Of a stretch of DNA of 64,000 nucleotides, positions 23,643 through 35,959 are shown piece after piece. The DNA is from Cottoperca gobio (Eukaryota; Chordata; Actinopteri; Perciformes; Bovichtidae): assembly GCF_900634415.1 (NCBI RefSeq), contig NC_041356.1, positions 1,113,700 to 1,177,699 on the forward strand, written 5' to 3'. The position numbers and the translations under genes were made by a program. Below the pieces are notes generated by a model. It had not been told where the DNA came from and made no database searches. It saw only the letters and a list, made by a program, of their open reading frames with translations. The stretch's first letter is position 1; each line of letters opens with the position of its first letter.

Positions 23643-26600
23643 AATTAGCAGAAAACATAATCCACAAATACTGCAATGAACCAAATCAGTAATTAATCAT
23701 CTGTCCACAAAAACTAGAGAAACAGAAATACAACATAAAAGTGACAAATTCTAGGTTTCCTGTGTTCCCTCTCAGGTTTGTTCTTCCTCAGGTTACTTGA
23801 AGCGATGCCTAATCGCTCCAATTGAACCTTAAATCACCATGCCATGCCATTTAAGAGAATTTCTAAATTATTTATGAAAGCTCTCCCTGCCTAATGTGAC
23901 GGAGCCGTAAGAGAGGGTTTGTTTTATTGCATCAATTAACCGTACACGGTTTCAGCATTAGCTTCCTGAGCCTCATACTTGTCATAAACCACAGAAACCT
24001 GCAGCTGATCGCTTCAGTGAACAAATGAAGAAAATGAAGGCCGCGGCTCTCACACAGTTGTGTTGTTTGCTGTAGAAACACTACACTGTTCGTCATGCAA
24101 ACTCCAAAGAACGGAGGACGGAGACATTCACATGAATAAAATACAGAGTTGATACAGAGGCAAATGGATATATAGATAGATATATAGACAAATTGGGCTT
24201 GGTCCATTCTACGGGGATTTGGATGGCCTCCCTTCCACTGCCTGAAACACAACAAAAACATCATAAACTTCACGACATGACAGAATTAATTGCCAAGCTT
24301 TTCTGTTGTGCTAGATTATATTGTGCAGTGGCTCTAGTTAATGTGATCACCCCTCTGTATCTCAAACATAACAGCTTTTATTAGACTGTTGATGGATAAA
24401 TGTAGTATCGGAAAAATCCAGTAATTTAGCGGCATTGATGTTTATGAAGCTAAACTTTCGGGGCGTTTCTTCTTAATATTCCGTAACTGAGAGATCGGAT
24501 GCGCACACACACATTGTACAAGCTATCGTCCGTCACTCTCATACACACAGGCACCTTCCTTTCCCCGACTCATTGTTTAATGACCGTGATCATTTGTATC
24601 TGCCCCACAGATTGTTTATCGCCCGTCACACCGATGCCGCTCTTAACCTCACAGAGCGTCTCAGCGCGCCCTCAGCCCATCCGTAATAAAGAGGACAAAG
24701 TCATCTTCTGTTTGCAGGTAAAAATAAATAAATAAAAAAGAGCTGTTCTGCTGGTGTGCATGCGGGAGATAGTGTTGCAGTCAGTGCTCAAGCTGTGTGG
24801 AGGGTTTCTATATGAAGTAGGATTGAATTAGACAGGCTTCACTGTGGAGAGAAGTGAACATCAAGAGGATTTACGCATGTAGAACAATGCTGCAATAGCC
24901 TCAAACGAAGCAAAAGGTTGAAAACATGAGGAGAATCTATGCTGGCCTAATGAATCATAATTAAAAAAGTACCTCAGTCGAGCAATACTGTAATTGGATT
25001 GCACATATAAAAGGCGCAGAGTACAACTCTCTTCCAAGCTCAACTTGCCGCCGGCTTTTGTGTAAATCGCTGGGCTGAAAGGATTTTAGACCACAGCTGG
25101 CGGAGCACAGAGCACTGGCCAAATGAATTTACTGCGAGAATGCAGACAAGCAATGAGATCAATAGTAATTCGATTCCTAATGTGTTTCACTTTGCACAAG
25201 TTTGTTTACATGGCACAAGTTCGGTTGTATACTTTACCCAAGGTAAAAATGTCCGGCGGAGAGACGACATTCAAGGTTAGAACTCATCTTCCCGAACAAC
25301 CTTTAACACCGTGAGCGAGAACACACTCATTCAGGTTTAATACGCGTGATGAAATTATGTCTATCAGCATCTGTTCAAAGGCAGCGGCAGGCTTAACGTC
25401 GGAGCTAAGTTTGTCTTCAATTTGCATTTCACATTGCCCCCTGGAATTTTTTTTTTTACTCATAATCTCATTTACTTTTTATTCGTTTTCATTACAGTCA
25501 TGAGATAATGAAAGTTTTGCAAATGTGCCATGACATGCTGTGTGTGATTACTGCTCCTCTAAGTTGCTTGACAAGTGCGCCGGCCCCTTCGCCTCTGCAT
25601 ACCTACGCACCAGATAAGTGAAATGAGAGCTGTCACAAAAAGCCGTGCACATTCAAGTAGTACCAGGTAGAATCCTCTTCTCACTCAAACACCTCTAATG
25701 GAAAAGTGATTTACGTGAAAACACACCATGACAACACTTGAAGTAGTGAGTATATCTTTACTCCGCCAATTGTATTGCAAATCATAAACATAGGGATGTA
25801 TACCAGAGGGCTCCTGCGCTTTCATTATGTAAGTTTTTCACTTTCTTCACATGTACCATGTGTACAATTTACGTGGATAGGTGTATTCTGTTGCAATAGG
25901 TCGTTGTACAGATCAACATACTTTACTATTTACAGGACTACAGTTGTGTTACTTCGTATGTTGTTTGGGAAAATCTACAAAGTAAGTCTTCAGTGTTAGG
26001 GATCCATTTATAATAATGACACTTCAGACCGGAACCAATTCAATTCAGTGTTTTTTATGCCGAACTTTGTGGAACTGTCGTACCATCGAAATAGGAACAC
26101 ACCATTAGAGTCCTGCATTGGCTTAAACCCTCAGACCCGACCCAAATGAACCCAACTGGTACTGTCAAGTTTGATAACCAAATCCAACCCAAAACTTTAT
26201 TTCACACTACCTTTTAGCTAGTAACACATTGCCTCTTTCCACTTTCCTCTCTGTACGTTTTTACAGTATCTACTCCAATACATGCAACATGAAAGAGAGA
26301 TATTTAAAGAAAATGTCTCTGACCCCGAACTGAAACTGTATGCAACAAAATGGCCCAACCTGACCTGAAACCTGGTACTGTGTCTGCATAGCCTGATTCT
26401 CTAAAATCATAGCTCTTGTTGACCCTGAGCGGTTGAAACACACTCATATGGTTATTTTACCTAAACAGAATGATTCCATTGGTAAAATACAGTAGTAGTA
26501 TTGTGTTACATTTCACTCTGCCCCACTCTCCCCTGCACCGAGCTATATGGCTCTGGGTTACAGTAGTTTGAAAATGAATGAAACAAGCAGATTACAAAAC

Positions 26601-26760
26601 AGCAGAAGAAGGAGGCGTTCTTATTAAGTGTGCCATCAACTGACATGTTCTTCGTTAAAACAAAATCCGAAGAAAATGTTTCAAGGTTCAAGGATTCAAC
26701 GACATGTGTTTGTCATTGTTCAACGCAGGTTTGTGCAAAGAAATTAAGTCATAGTCCCAT
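23638..26760. other. Non-coding DNA
   Basis: No gene recognised. 24950-25320 is balanced and repeat-free and may be constrained, but this is a guess. 26120-26200 holds CAGACCCGACCCAAATG-type CCGACCC repeats seen in some fish interspersed repeats. Nothing else assigned. Confidence 0.45.
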
Positions 26761-27140
26761 TTAGCAGCAAAAAGGCAGAGTTTGGAGGATGAGTTGAGGA
26801 TGGAGATATGTGATCACCACGTCATTAACAGATTTACTGATATATGATGTCACTGATGATGTATATTCTTCCAGATTGATGTGGTTCTCCTCGGGGGCAG
26901 CATCCCTGAACACAGGCCGGTCTGTGCCTTCTAAAACAGTCCTGTGGAGCCACTGTAGCTTCATTTATCCACACTTTAACTGATTGTTTATTTCTGATGG
27001 ATCGACCCTTTAAATGACCTGGAAATAAGTAGGCAGCAGAAGACGGGAGATATGGTCAGTGGGGACGGGGGAAGGCTTTGTAGCTGCCAGGAATATTTGT
27101 GTAAATATGGTCCAGAGTAGTGTTTCACCTGGTGGGTATG
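26761..27140 (-). pseudogene. LINE fragment: endonuclease end and linker
   Basis: Two minus-strand frames carry pieces of a Jockey/L2-type non-LTR retrotransposon. 27130-27012 reads LWTIFTQIF and TDHISRLLLPTY, matching the TLDHVYTNI ... SDHISLLLLPAY end of the endonuclease (SDH catalytic block altered to TDH). 26964-26761 reads the linker, with VFRDAAPEENHINLEEYTSS and VTSYISKSV. The two are in different frames with about 45 bases between. No reverse transcriptase follows. This is a short relic of a LINE lineage different from the L2 at 5-9 kb. Confidence 0.72.
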
Positions 27141-27771
27141 GGGACATGCTGGTAGATTTTAGGTAAAACAGACCTGTGCCATCCGGTTGTTTTGTCATGC
27201 GACTGCTGATGATCTCATTGAATCCCTGAACCATTGCCTTTAAAGCTGAAGTAGTCAATATTATTCTATTATACTTTTGGTTGAAATAACAAATTTTTGA
27301 CTATTGCACATGCAAATTTACAATATGTGATTGAATGGTGCTTAATAAAAATAGGATTTTTTAAACTAGTCCGGTCTGAATCAAACAACCAATCAGGGTA
27401 AGCTAGCACATAACTTGCCAATCACAGCAACTCTGTACAAACAAGTTCTACATGTCTTGGTTTGGTGGCGCGCACGCAGCACATGTCGGCATATTCTACA
27501 GCCGTAGAAGAAGCCGTTCGAACAGCTACTTCTACAACCTCTTTAGCAAACAGCTGCTTCTACGGCCTATGTTGTAAACTGCTGTGTCTAGAAGGTTTTG
27601 CATTGGAATGTTTATGATGCCTACTGCATCTAAATGTATATTTAGCATTCTACTCAGGACTACAGACAGCCGTAAAGAAACTCTTAATGGCACATATACT
27701 TGCTCTTAAGCGCCACTTTGGGAACATTTGAAGGGGAGTGCCCTGGTGGTCTAGGTGTTAAGACATTGACC
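27141..27771. other. Non-coding DNA
   Basis: Nothing recognised before the hAT target duplication at 27772-27779. 27490-27600 has several imperfect repeats of CTGCTTCTAC / CTACTTCTAC. Confidence 0.5.
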
Positions 27772-27930
27772 ATGAACAGCAGTGGTCCCCAAACTAAGGC
27801 CCGCGGGCCGGATACGGCCCACCTCCACATTTGGCCCGGCCCCCTGAACAATACCAGAGACGCATTATGATTTTTTTTTCAGTCTGGCCTCGCGAATCCT
27901 AGACTAGCCCCTGTCAAATAGAAAGGAATA

Positions 27931-29235
27931 ATGGCGAAAAGGTTAGGTAAGAGAAAAATTGATTCAGAATGCAGGGTATTTAACCTGCAGTGGTCAAACG
28001 ATTCTTTTTTTGTTCAATGCAAAGAAAAGGCTGTTTGTCTCATCTGTCAAGAGGCGGTGGCGGTATTCAAAGAATACAATCTGCGCCGACACTATGAATC
28101 CCGTCACAAAGACAAGTATGATAACTTGCAAGGCCAAATGCGAGCAGACAAACTCTCAAAGCTAAAAAGTGGACTGTTAGCTCAGCAGAATACATTTGTA
28201 CACCAAGCTTAGCTGAACCAGTCATCCGTTCGAGCCAGCTTTCGGGTTGCTCAACTGATAACAAGCAGCGGTAAACCTTTCACTGATGGAGTTTGTCAAG
28301 AAATGTTTGAATGCTGTCACGGAAGAGGTGTGTTCCGAGAAGAAAGATGTCTTTAATGCCGTGAGTCTGTCGGCGAGTACAATCACCAGACGCATTGAAG
28401 AAATCGGGGGTAATGTATATGCCCAGCTGCAGCAGAAGACGAAAGAATTTGACTTTTTTTCATTAACACTGGATGAGAGCACGGATGTGCAAGACACAGC
28501 GCAGCTGCTCATTTTTATTTGTGGAGTTAGCGCAAACTTTGAGATGTGCGAGGAGCTGGCAGCCCTCCAAAGTCTCAAAGGGACTACAGCGGGGAGGATA
28601 TTTTCGGCAAAGTATGCCAAACCATGGAAGAGTTGGACCTAGACTGGTCAAAGCTTGCCAGCATCACGACTGACGGGGCTCCTAGTATGGTGGGCGCGTC
28701 TCGGGGTCTAATAGGACGCATGAACCGAGAGATGGAAGAACGGGGTCTCACCGCCCCGCTACAAGTCCACTGCCTAATTCAACAGCAAGCACTGTGCTGC
28801 AAAGTGTTGAAGTGGGATTCTGTCATGAAGGTTGTGGTGTCATGCATAAACTTCATCAGAGCAAAGGGACTTAAACAGGCAGTTCAAACAATTCCTGTCT
28901 GAACTGGAGCCTGCGCACAGCGATGTGCTGTACTACACAGAGGTTCCTATGGTTCAGCCGGGGCAGAGTTTTGAGGCGTTTTTACGAGCTGCTACCCGAA
29001 ATTAACGCATTTCTTCATTCAAAAGACAAAACGGTCCCAGAGCTGATCGACCCAGAATGGAAATGGCACCTCGCATTTTTAACAGACGTGACAGAAATGC
29101 TGAACAGCCTTAACTTGCAGCTACAAGGCCAGGGGGAACTCATTTGCGACATGTATTCTCATATAAAAGCATTTGAGGTGAAACTTGCGTTGCTTTTGGA
29201 ACAAGTGAAACTTAATTTTTTCTGTGAAGAACCCA
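27931..29235 (+). pseudogene. hAT transposase, GTF2IRD2/ZBED5/FAM200-like, broken
   Basis: Begins at ATG 27931 (MAKRLGKRKIDSECRVFNLQ). Residues about 31-60 form a BED-type zinc finger: C-x2-C in CLICQEAVAVFKEYNLRRHY and the final H in ESRHKDKY. The frame meets a TAG at 28210, continues as RASFRVAQLITSSG, then shifts by one base near 28286 to EFVKKCLNAVTEEVCSEKKD and the first catalytic-core block FDFFSLTLDESTDVQDTAQL. Another shift near 28605 leads to WSKLASITTDGAPSMVG (second acidic block) and PLQVHCLIQQQALC. After a further shift near 28890 the RGRVLRRFYELLPEINAFL segment follows, ending at KLALLLEQVKLNFF. The C-terminal dimerisation domain is deleted. At least one stop and three shifts make it inactive. 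Confidence 0.88.
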
Positions 29236-29335
29236 GAGAGGGTGATTTGGTTATTTATTTCACAAATAGTATTATTTATTTCCTGACTTTCTTTTCTGTG
29301 AAGATCCCAGAAAGGGTTATTAATATTTGGTTATG
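29218..29335. repeat. Imperfect direct repeat in the 3' part of the hAT element
   Basis: TTTTCTGTGAAGAACCCAGA (29219 onward) recurs about 73 bases later as TTTTCTGTGAAGATCCCAGA (29292 onward), each followed by AGGGT and TTTGGTTAT. This sits at the deletion junction where the transposase coding sequence is lost. Confidence 0.75.
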
Positions 29336-29486
29336 TGTGGCTTTCTGGAAAACAATAAATGTTTACGTTTAGGCACCCCTGCGATCGTCACACTTTTTCT
29401 GTTACAAACTGACCCCGGACCCCATCAGAGAAGGGAAAAGTTATGTGGCCCTCACAGGAAAAAGTTTGGGGACCCCTGATGAACAG

Positions 29487-32400
29487 CAACATCCCTTCTT
29501 CACATGCGGGTGGGAACCTGTGTTGCATGTTGCTAGGATCATTAGTTATAGGGAAACAAGGTCCCTGCTCTGGGGCAGAGTGAGGATGGTGAAAAGGAGC
29601 TACGAAGAAGTAAAAAAAAAATCTCCAGCTTCCAGTGGCACAATTTCAAATGAACTTGTAAATTGACTTCTTGTGAGACAATCCGTTCATTGATGTCATC
29701 TCTTTCAATTCCAACTCCAGTCTCGCACCTCTAGTTGCTAATCGGACTAAAAGTGATGGCTCATGGAAAAAAGTGTCGGCCCAGATAACCCCCGGAAATA
29801 TTGGTCGCTGCCCCCAGATCGATAGCAGATAGAAATGCAAGCCACATTATCGGAAAAATGGATCACACTCTCTCTCTCTCTCTCCACACCTGGTCCCCTC
29901 CAAAGTCTAAGTGAGGATCTTGTCCTTGCCGTAGCACGATGTCAGGCGCTTTCGCAATGACTTAATTTTAATTTGGAAAGACGCGGAATAGCTTTGATGC
30001 TCAATGTGAAATAATCCACATTGATTGTGACCATCAGCAGGAGTCGTTGGTCTCTTGAACTATGTCCATGGTTGCTGCAGGAAGCCGTGTCTCTCTGACG
30101 TAGGGGCTGAGGAGGAAGTCACTGGTCACTGTATAGTATAAAGTTCCACAGGCCCACCATATGGATATGTGTCCTCAGTAGAGTTCGAGTCATATAGAAT
30201 GTCAGGCTTGTATTGACCTTTTAGTAAACACATCCTCCCTGACTGCAGCTTCTTATTCTGCAACATCTGCAATCAATTTTTATTTTAAATAAAAAGCTGC
30301 ACCAACCAATAGCTGGTTGAAAATAATTATTCAGAAAACTTACTTAAAAAAACAATCTGGCTTTATAAAAGTCTAATGGTTGGTTTATTTTTTTATTACA
30401 TAATGATAAAGTAGGCCATCATTATACAGAACTGCTTCTGTTCCTAACTGTGATGTTTACCGAAATAGACAGAAGGACACCTGCAGTGTGGGCTTCTGGG
30501 ATTTTTGCGTCATGAGCTGGCAAAAATATGTTTGATGTCTATGAGAACCTTCGGACAGATATCCTTTAAATTATAAAAAATAGAAATAATGATGATAATA
30601 CTTAATTAAAGGTAATAATACCAAAATGCAACATTTGAGTAACTTTGAGTCCTGCAATTTGTCAGATTACCTAATTATACAATTAGGACCCAGTAGTAGT
30701 AATGTGCAAAAATGAACAAACAAATCTTTTAGTGTGCCGGGTAAGCCTGACGAACGTCCGAGTGCTCATGGATCCCTGATTTTTCCAACTTTCCGCTTAC
30801 TCGCAGTACTGCCCACGCCGGCTTCCTGCTAATGGTGTAGTCACACATGTGAGAGAGAACAGAGAGCGTAACGTTCCGTCTTCACCAGTGTTTTGTCAGG
30901 GGGGTAGAATTCAAAAACGTTTTTACAGTTGTAAAAGTATTTTTTTAATTGAAATGTCAAACAACAAAACTATATAAAAATCCCAAGGCAGTAATCATTT
31001 TATATAAATATAAGCATGTCTGCTCACTGCAGCGCAAGATATAAAAAATAGTTGTCACAAGGGCCTAACAACAAAAGAAACAAACTAGTAAAGTGATATC
31101 TTTATTAATGTCAACTGAAACATGATGACTGGTAATGCATTGAAGAGTAACCGGTCTGCACATCACTACCCAGTAGAGTGTAAACTGGGCCTTGGGCAGT
31201 CAAATTTTTTATTTTTAAAACATATTTACAAATAAATACATACATAAAATAAAAACACTGCTAGATGTTTGATTTATGCTTCAGTGCACTCCTACTGAGT
31301 AGCAGCCCAGCAAAGTCCTACGGCCGCTGGATTACCAACCAAGCAAAGCAAGCGACTGCCCCCGTGGTCCCAGACCTCCAAGCATGTGTCAGTTGGTCTG
31401 TGTTTGAAGCACAAGCCGGGTAGCATATTTACCTGTCTTTTAGGGTAAAGACATACATATGTTTACTTAAATCACATTATTGTACTTACCTACATCCCTG
31501 ATCAGAGCCTTGCCCACATTCGTTGACCTAATTTTTAAATGCTAATTTGATGCAGTATTACGAAATTAAAGAGTTGCAAGCACAGAATGTACACACGGTG
31601 TGCACGCATTCTTTGTAACTACTCTTTTAAATTCTCACCCGTGAGAGATAAGTTATTTATATAGGTCATACTGTAGGATAATGGTGTGTGATGCCAGAGT
31701 ACTATTTGAAAGTTTAATTCAAAGCTGTACTGACAAAAAATTGGCGTTTTCTCTCATTCTAGTACCCAGAATTAACACTCAGTTCGGAGTAAAACTCTGA
31801 CGGATGTGTGTTGCTCAATTTAACCTTTTCATTTAAAATTTTAACAGAGCCAAAATGATTATTCTCATACTGTTTTAAGAGAAACATTTTACCTCAGGTG
31901 TCAGCACTGAAAGTAGCTGTTTTTAAATCCACAAGTTTAAAGGTTCAATGTGTGGTTCCGAGCCTCTTGCTCCAAAGAAATAGGGGGCAGCTGTTCACCT
32001 CTACTACTGAGTCCATACAATCTAAATTCATCAATCACCAAAACCATCAGTTATTAAAAAACAACTATATTATGTTACCCTGTTTATATTTTAGTTGTAG
32101 TAGTTTGTCATAGTTATTACGAAGTATTATAGAGTATTTATATGTGTATTCTTTATATTGTGTATTGTATTCTACAGCGATATTTCTCTCTCGTAGTGTT
32201 GAGACGTACTGGGGGCTGTTCGGTCCGTGTAACGTCACATTTTGATCATTTGTATGTTGGCTTGGGTCCGGGCAGTAGAGACGAGCAAACGACTTGTGTT
32301 TTTGTTTCGTCCTCTGCTCCGACATAGTACTGCTTCCCGGAAGAGGAGCGTATCACAGAGGGCTGATGGAGCGCTGGGTCTAACCTAACCAGCAACATAA

Positions 32401-33890
32401 ATTTGACGATTTGGTGGGGAGTCGACTAAATCAGTGCTAACTGCTGAATGCTAACAGAAGATCTGTCCGTCTCCCGTCTCTCTCGCACACTCTACTCCCA
32501 GAGAAGCAGCCTCCCTCAAACAGTGAGGACGAGGCGAGGCTGCAAGTCGTTTTTTCGTTTCTGCCACTTTGGAAAAAATAAACTATCACTGAAGGCAGTT
32601 TGGCACTACATCGACTCACTATCGCCTCTAGAGAAACAAGTGGTATTACAAAAGTGGACGGAGCGTAGCTCGTCAGTTAGCATGCTAATTTTATTAGATA
32701 TCTCAGCAACACATAGACGTCTTTGACATAACGTCAACACTGTTAGCTCTTCACACTCTGTTGATAATGTTCTTTTTAATGTTAAGTCATCACCACATAT
32801 TGGTCTCATACATGATTTTAAATGATTTTGGACCGAAATTCTGTGATTAGTAATCACAGCTGAATGATCTTTAACAAAGCGAAATAAAGCATGAAACCTT
32901 AACTTCGTCCACTAACTTCAGTGAGTGTGCTGATCTCCATTCATTCAGCTTTACATCGGGTTTACATTAACGTTAATTAATTAAAGTCTAGCTCATTTTG
33001 GTGTAATGCAGCTTAGCTCTATATCAATAGCCCGTTGCTGTTGAGAGATCAGCTCCAAACAGATGATATAGTCATTTATATCATCTTGTCTGGCTTGTCA
33101 GAGCCCAGTTAAACGATGGATGATATTAGCCCGAGGCTGGTTCAATACCTAATTTAACCTCCCTCTCTCCTGTCTTGAATGATAGATCAATCAAACATAG
33201 TCAATGACTTGATTTACATTTCAAGAGCAACAGACAGTCACACTGCACTTGCACACTGCTTTTTACAGAAACTTCTCTGTACTCAAGAGATATTTTCCAT
33301 CAATACAAATGTCTGAAAACGTTTTCAAAATAATTTTTAGTTTAGGTCTGGGGCTTAATTAAAATTATTTTCAAAAATCTAATAATATTTTCAATATATC
33401 AGGACATTTCTGGCATTGGAAAGGGTCAAACAATGATTATTTACTCCCCATGGTATACTGATTAAGTATACGATAATAAACTGCTGATTGTTTGTTACAC
33501 TTTAGAATAAAAGGAAAAGATTTACATCCAAAAATAACAATTAACTTGAGGATGGTGCCGGAGGAAAGGTAAGACTGATGGCATCATTAATATCAAAAGG
33601 GTTCATTTTCAAACTTAAATGACAGGAATGTGTTTTCAGCGGGGGGGATACTTTCATGCATTTGACGGCTTACACACATGCACGTTTTCATTTTTGACAG
33701 ACATTTTTGTAGATGTACATTTTCTATAGTTAAATCTAAAATGTGTGTAGAAATAATATAGCGCACTGCAACACACTCAGATACTGACAGATGATAGTTA
33801 AATTCGGAATCGAAATTCAGTTTAGCTGTTAATTCTCATCTATTAACTATTAAATTCAGTTAATTGGGTTTATTCATTCATATACTCTCT
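29487..33890. other. Non-coding DNA
   Basis: No gene recognised. A short (CT)n run lies at 29868-29884. 31938-31960 (TTAAAGGTTCAATGTGTGG) resembles the edge of a teleost interspersed repeat. 32170-32720 is richer in CpG and includes the open frames 32437-32726 on both strands, none with a known domain; it could be an old repeat or a small CpG-rich regulatory region. 33340-33420 is AT-rich. Confidence 0.45.
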
Positions 33891-34054
33891 CTGAGAATGG
33901 CAGAGTGTGTGTGTGGAAAGTGTAGCGAAGTGAGTTTTCAAACTTTTCTCTTTTTCCCCTCGTTTATGTGTTTATTTCTCTTTTCTTTCGTTAGCGGTGT
34001 GTGTTTGAGGGGCGGTATACGTGTAATGGTGTGTGTGTGTGTTAGCTTGGTACC

Positions 34055-34189
34055 ATGCCCGTGGTGGAGGCTGCTGCCACCAAGTTTGAGAAGCTAACTT
34101 GGCGTCATTCGATCAAACACAACCCGGCGGTGCAGTGCGGAGGAGGCAAGGAGGGCAGTGGGAGTTGTGGTGGGGTACGGCACCGTTAG
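34055..34189 (+). pseudogene. Tx1-like LINE ORF1 N-terminus
   Basis: ATG 34055 opens a 44-residue frame, MPVVEAAATKFEKLTWRHSI then KHNPAVQC, the N-terminus that I recognise from ORF1 of teleost Tx1-like LINEs, where the full protein goes on to a nucleic-acid-binding and zinc-knuckle region. Here it ends after a G-rich stretch in a TAG at 34187-34189. The rest of ORF1 and the whole endonuclease are missing before reverse transcriptase sequence resumes. Recognition from memory, without a database search. Confidence 0.6.
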
Positions 34190-34339
34190 GACTGGCATGG
34201 ACACGGGGCCATTGTTATGCGTTTGGACAGCACGGCTATTGTTAGTGAGAGAAATGGGTCATAATTCATAATACCCTTTACTCCCGTCCTGCCTCTTGTT
34301 AGCCCAGCCACTAAAGTCGTGATTTCTAATGAGGCCAGT

Positions 34340-35560
34340 TTCCCCGCTGTGTACGGATTATAATATCCTGTCCAAGGCTCTGGGCCCCGAGATTAAGTGA
34401 GGTGACCCTGACCAGGCCTACTGTGGGCCCGGCAGGCTCATCAGTGACAATGTCACTCTAAATCTGGACGTTTTGGACTCTAGTTCATTGGCTTTAGAAA
34501 CTAGTCATGTTTCCATAGACCAAGAAAAAGCTTTTGACAGGGTTGAACACAAATACCTATGGCTAATCTTATCCACTTTTGGGTTCAACCCAGGTTTTAA
34601 GGTCCAGGTTCCCTAAAGAGATATTGCAAGTATTCTGGAAAAAAAAGGGCTTAGTGCTACTTTTAGCGTCTCTCTGGCATGTTATATTCTTTAGCCATCA
34701 AGTCTCTGCTCCACAATCTCAGAAAACCTTTGAATGGTGTATGTTTCCCTTATTGCATTATGTCTTTTAAATTGTATCGGTTTATGCAGATGATTACATT
34801 GTTCTGGTAAACAATTCCGAGGAAATGTCCTTACTGCTTCTAACCAAAGCCGAGGGGCCCTGATGGCAAAAGCACGATCACTTTTAGATACAAGCCTCGA
34901 CTTCAGAGCGGTTTATGCAGATGATTTGATTGTTCAGGTAAGCACACAAAGAGACATTGACATTTTAACTGACACTGTGAAAGACTTTGGTTTTTATCTC
35001 TTCTGCTCGGGTGGTGGGAGAGAGGCTGGGGTAGTCGGCTCAGGCTGCCTGGTGCCTTCACATGGAAAAAAGGAGATCTACAATACCTCGGGGGTCTTTT
35101 GGGGAGATGAGACATGCACAAGAAGAAACTGGGACATTGTCCTTGGAAAAAAAAGGTAGGCTTCTAAAATGGAAATGGTCCCACAGAGTGTCCTATTCCT
35201 TCCTAAGGAGGGTGGGGGGGGGGGGGGGCAGGGCCTGCTACACCTGCCCATTAGGGGCGCTGCTTTCCGCCTTCAGTTTTTAGACCAAAGGACACTCTGT
35301 GGAGACCCTTGTCCGGCTGCATCCTGCAGAGTTTTAACAGCCAGGGACTGGATTTTAATTTGTTTTTAATTGACACACAACATGAACACATCATCTCTGT
35401 TTTTATCGTTTGGAATATGCTGAGGAGTCAAGAGACAGGTGCAGGCAAACTCCTTGCACTGGCTGCTACTGGAGTCGTTCCTGTCTGGGACCCTGCTTGA
35501 TCACCCCAGCTAGGGGGGAGCATCTCTGTCCCGGACCTGGACCGGCTGCTCGCATGGGAT
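34340..35560 (+). pseudogene. Tx1-like LINE reverse transcriptase, broken, with two YADD motifs
   Basis: Readable blocks, in several frames: YNILSKALGP (about 34360), DPDQAYCGPGRLISDN (34405-34455), motif A as SIDQEKAFDRVEHKYLW (34510-34560), AIKSLLHNLRKPLNGVCFP (about 34695-34750), catalytic VYADD at 34780-34794 and again VYADD at 34911-34925 followed by LIVQVSTQRDIDILTD, then GDETCTRRNWDIVLGK (35105-35155) and WKWSHRVSYSFLRR. The order matches L1/Tx1 reverse transcriptases. Many stops and shifts. The two YADD boxes are 131 bases apart in different frames, so this is either a recombinant of two related copies or a local duplication. Confidence 0.78.
35214..35228. repeat. Poly-G run (15 G)
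   Basis: Uninterrupted run of 15 G within the Tx1 remnant, preceded by GGT. Confidence 0.97.
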
Positions 35561-35959
35561 TAAGGGTTACGAGGAAAGTTTCGGATCACTGGAAGAAAAA
35601 ACTCACAGGACATGAATGACAGCTTTTAAAATTACACTCACAATAAATGAAGAAGACGATTTTCCTGGCACCGGATTTGAAAGAGTAGTCTGTCGTCTGT
35701 TGGAGCCTGCACACCCTGCCTCCCTGGAGAAACCAGACCTACCTATTTGATGACACCAGTCAGTAATGAGCAGACAGAGGAGGACAGGAAATATAACGTG
35801 ACTCATTAGAAGTGCTGCAGACAGGAGAGGCTATATGGCATCTTGAAAGGAAGGTGAGGCAAATATTACTGACACAGGCACAGTGTCCTATGCATTTCAG
35901 TAGGGATTAATACTTAGCATACTAACAATACTAGTAATAGTTATAGTAATCCTTGATAT

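Larger units (their letters stand above)
27780..29478 (+). mobile_element. hAT-superfamily DNA transposon with intact ends
   Basis: 1699 bp flanked by the exact 8-bp duplication atgaacag (27772-27779, 29479-29486). The terminal inverted repeats are CAGTGGTCCCCAAACT on the left and, inward on the other strand, CAGGGGTCCCCAAACT on the right: one mismatch in 16. The CCCCAAACTnnGGCCC-type terminus is typical of Charlie-like hAT elements. The body encodes a transposase on the plus strand with its C-terminal part deleted. Short flank-to-flank identity and clean ends suggest a moderately recent insertion. Confidence 0.95.
33900..35640 (+). mobile_element. Tx1-like LINE (L1 group), internally deleted
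   Basis: The plus-strand block starts with a GT/T-rich leader, an ORF1 start at 34055 and, after a large deletion, ORF2 reverse transcriptase remnants from about 34340 to 35560. The 3' end was not located precisely. Recognition rests on the ORF1 start and on the RT blocks described in the two entries below. All frames are broken; a G15 run sits at 35214-35228. Confidence 0.75.
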
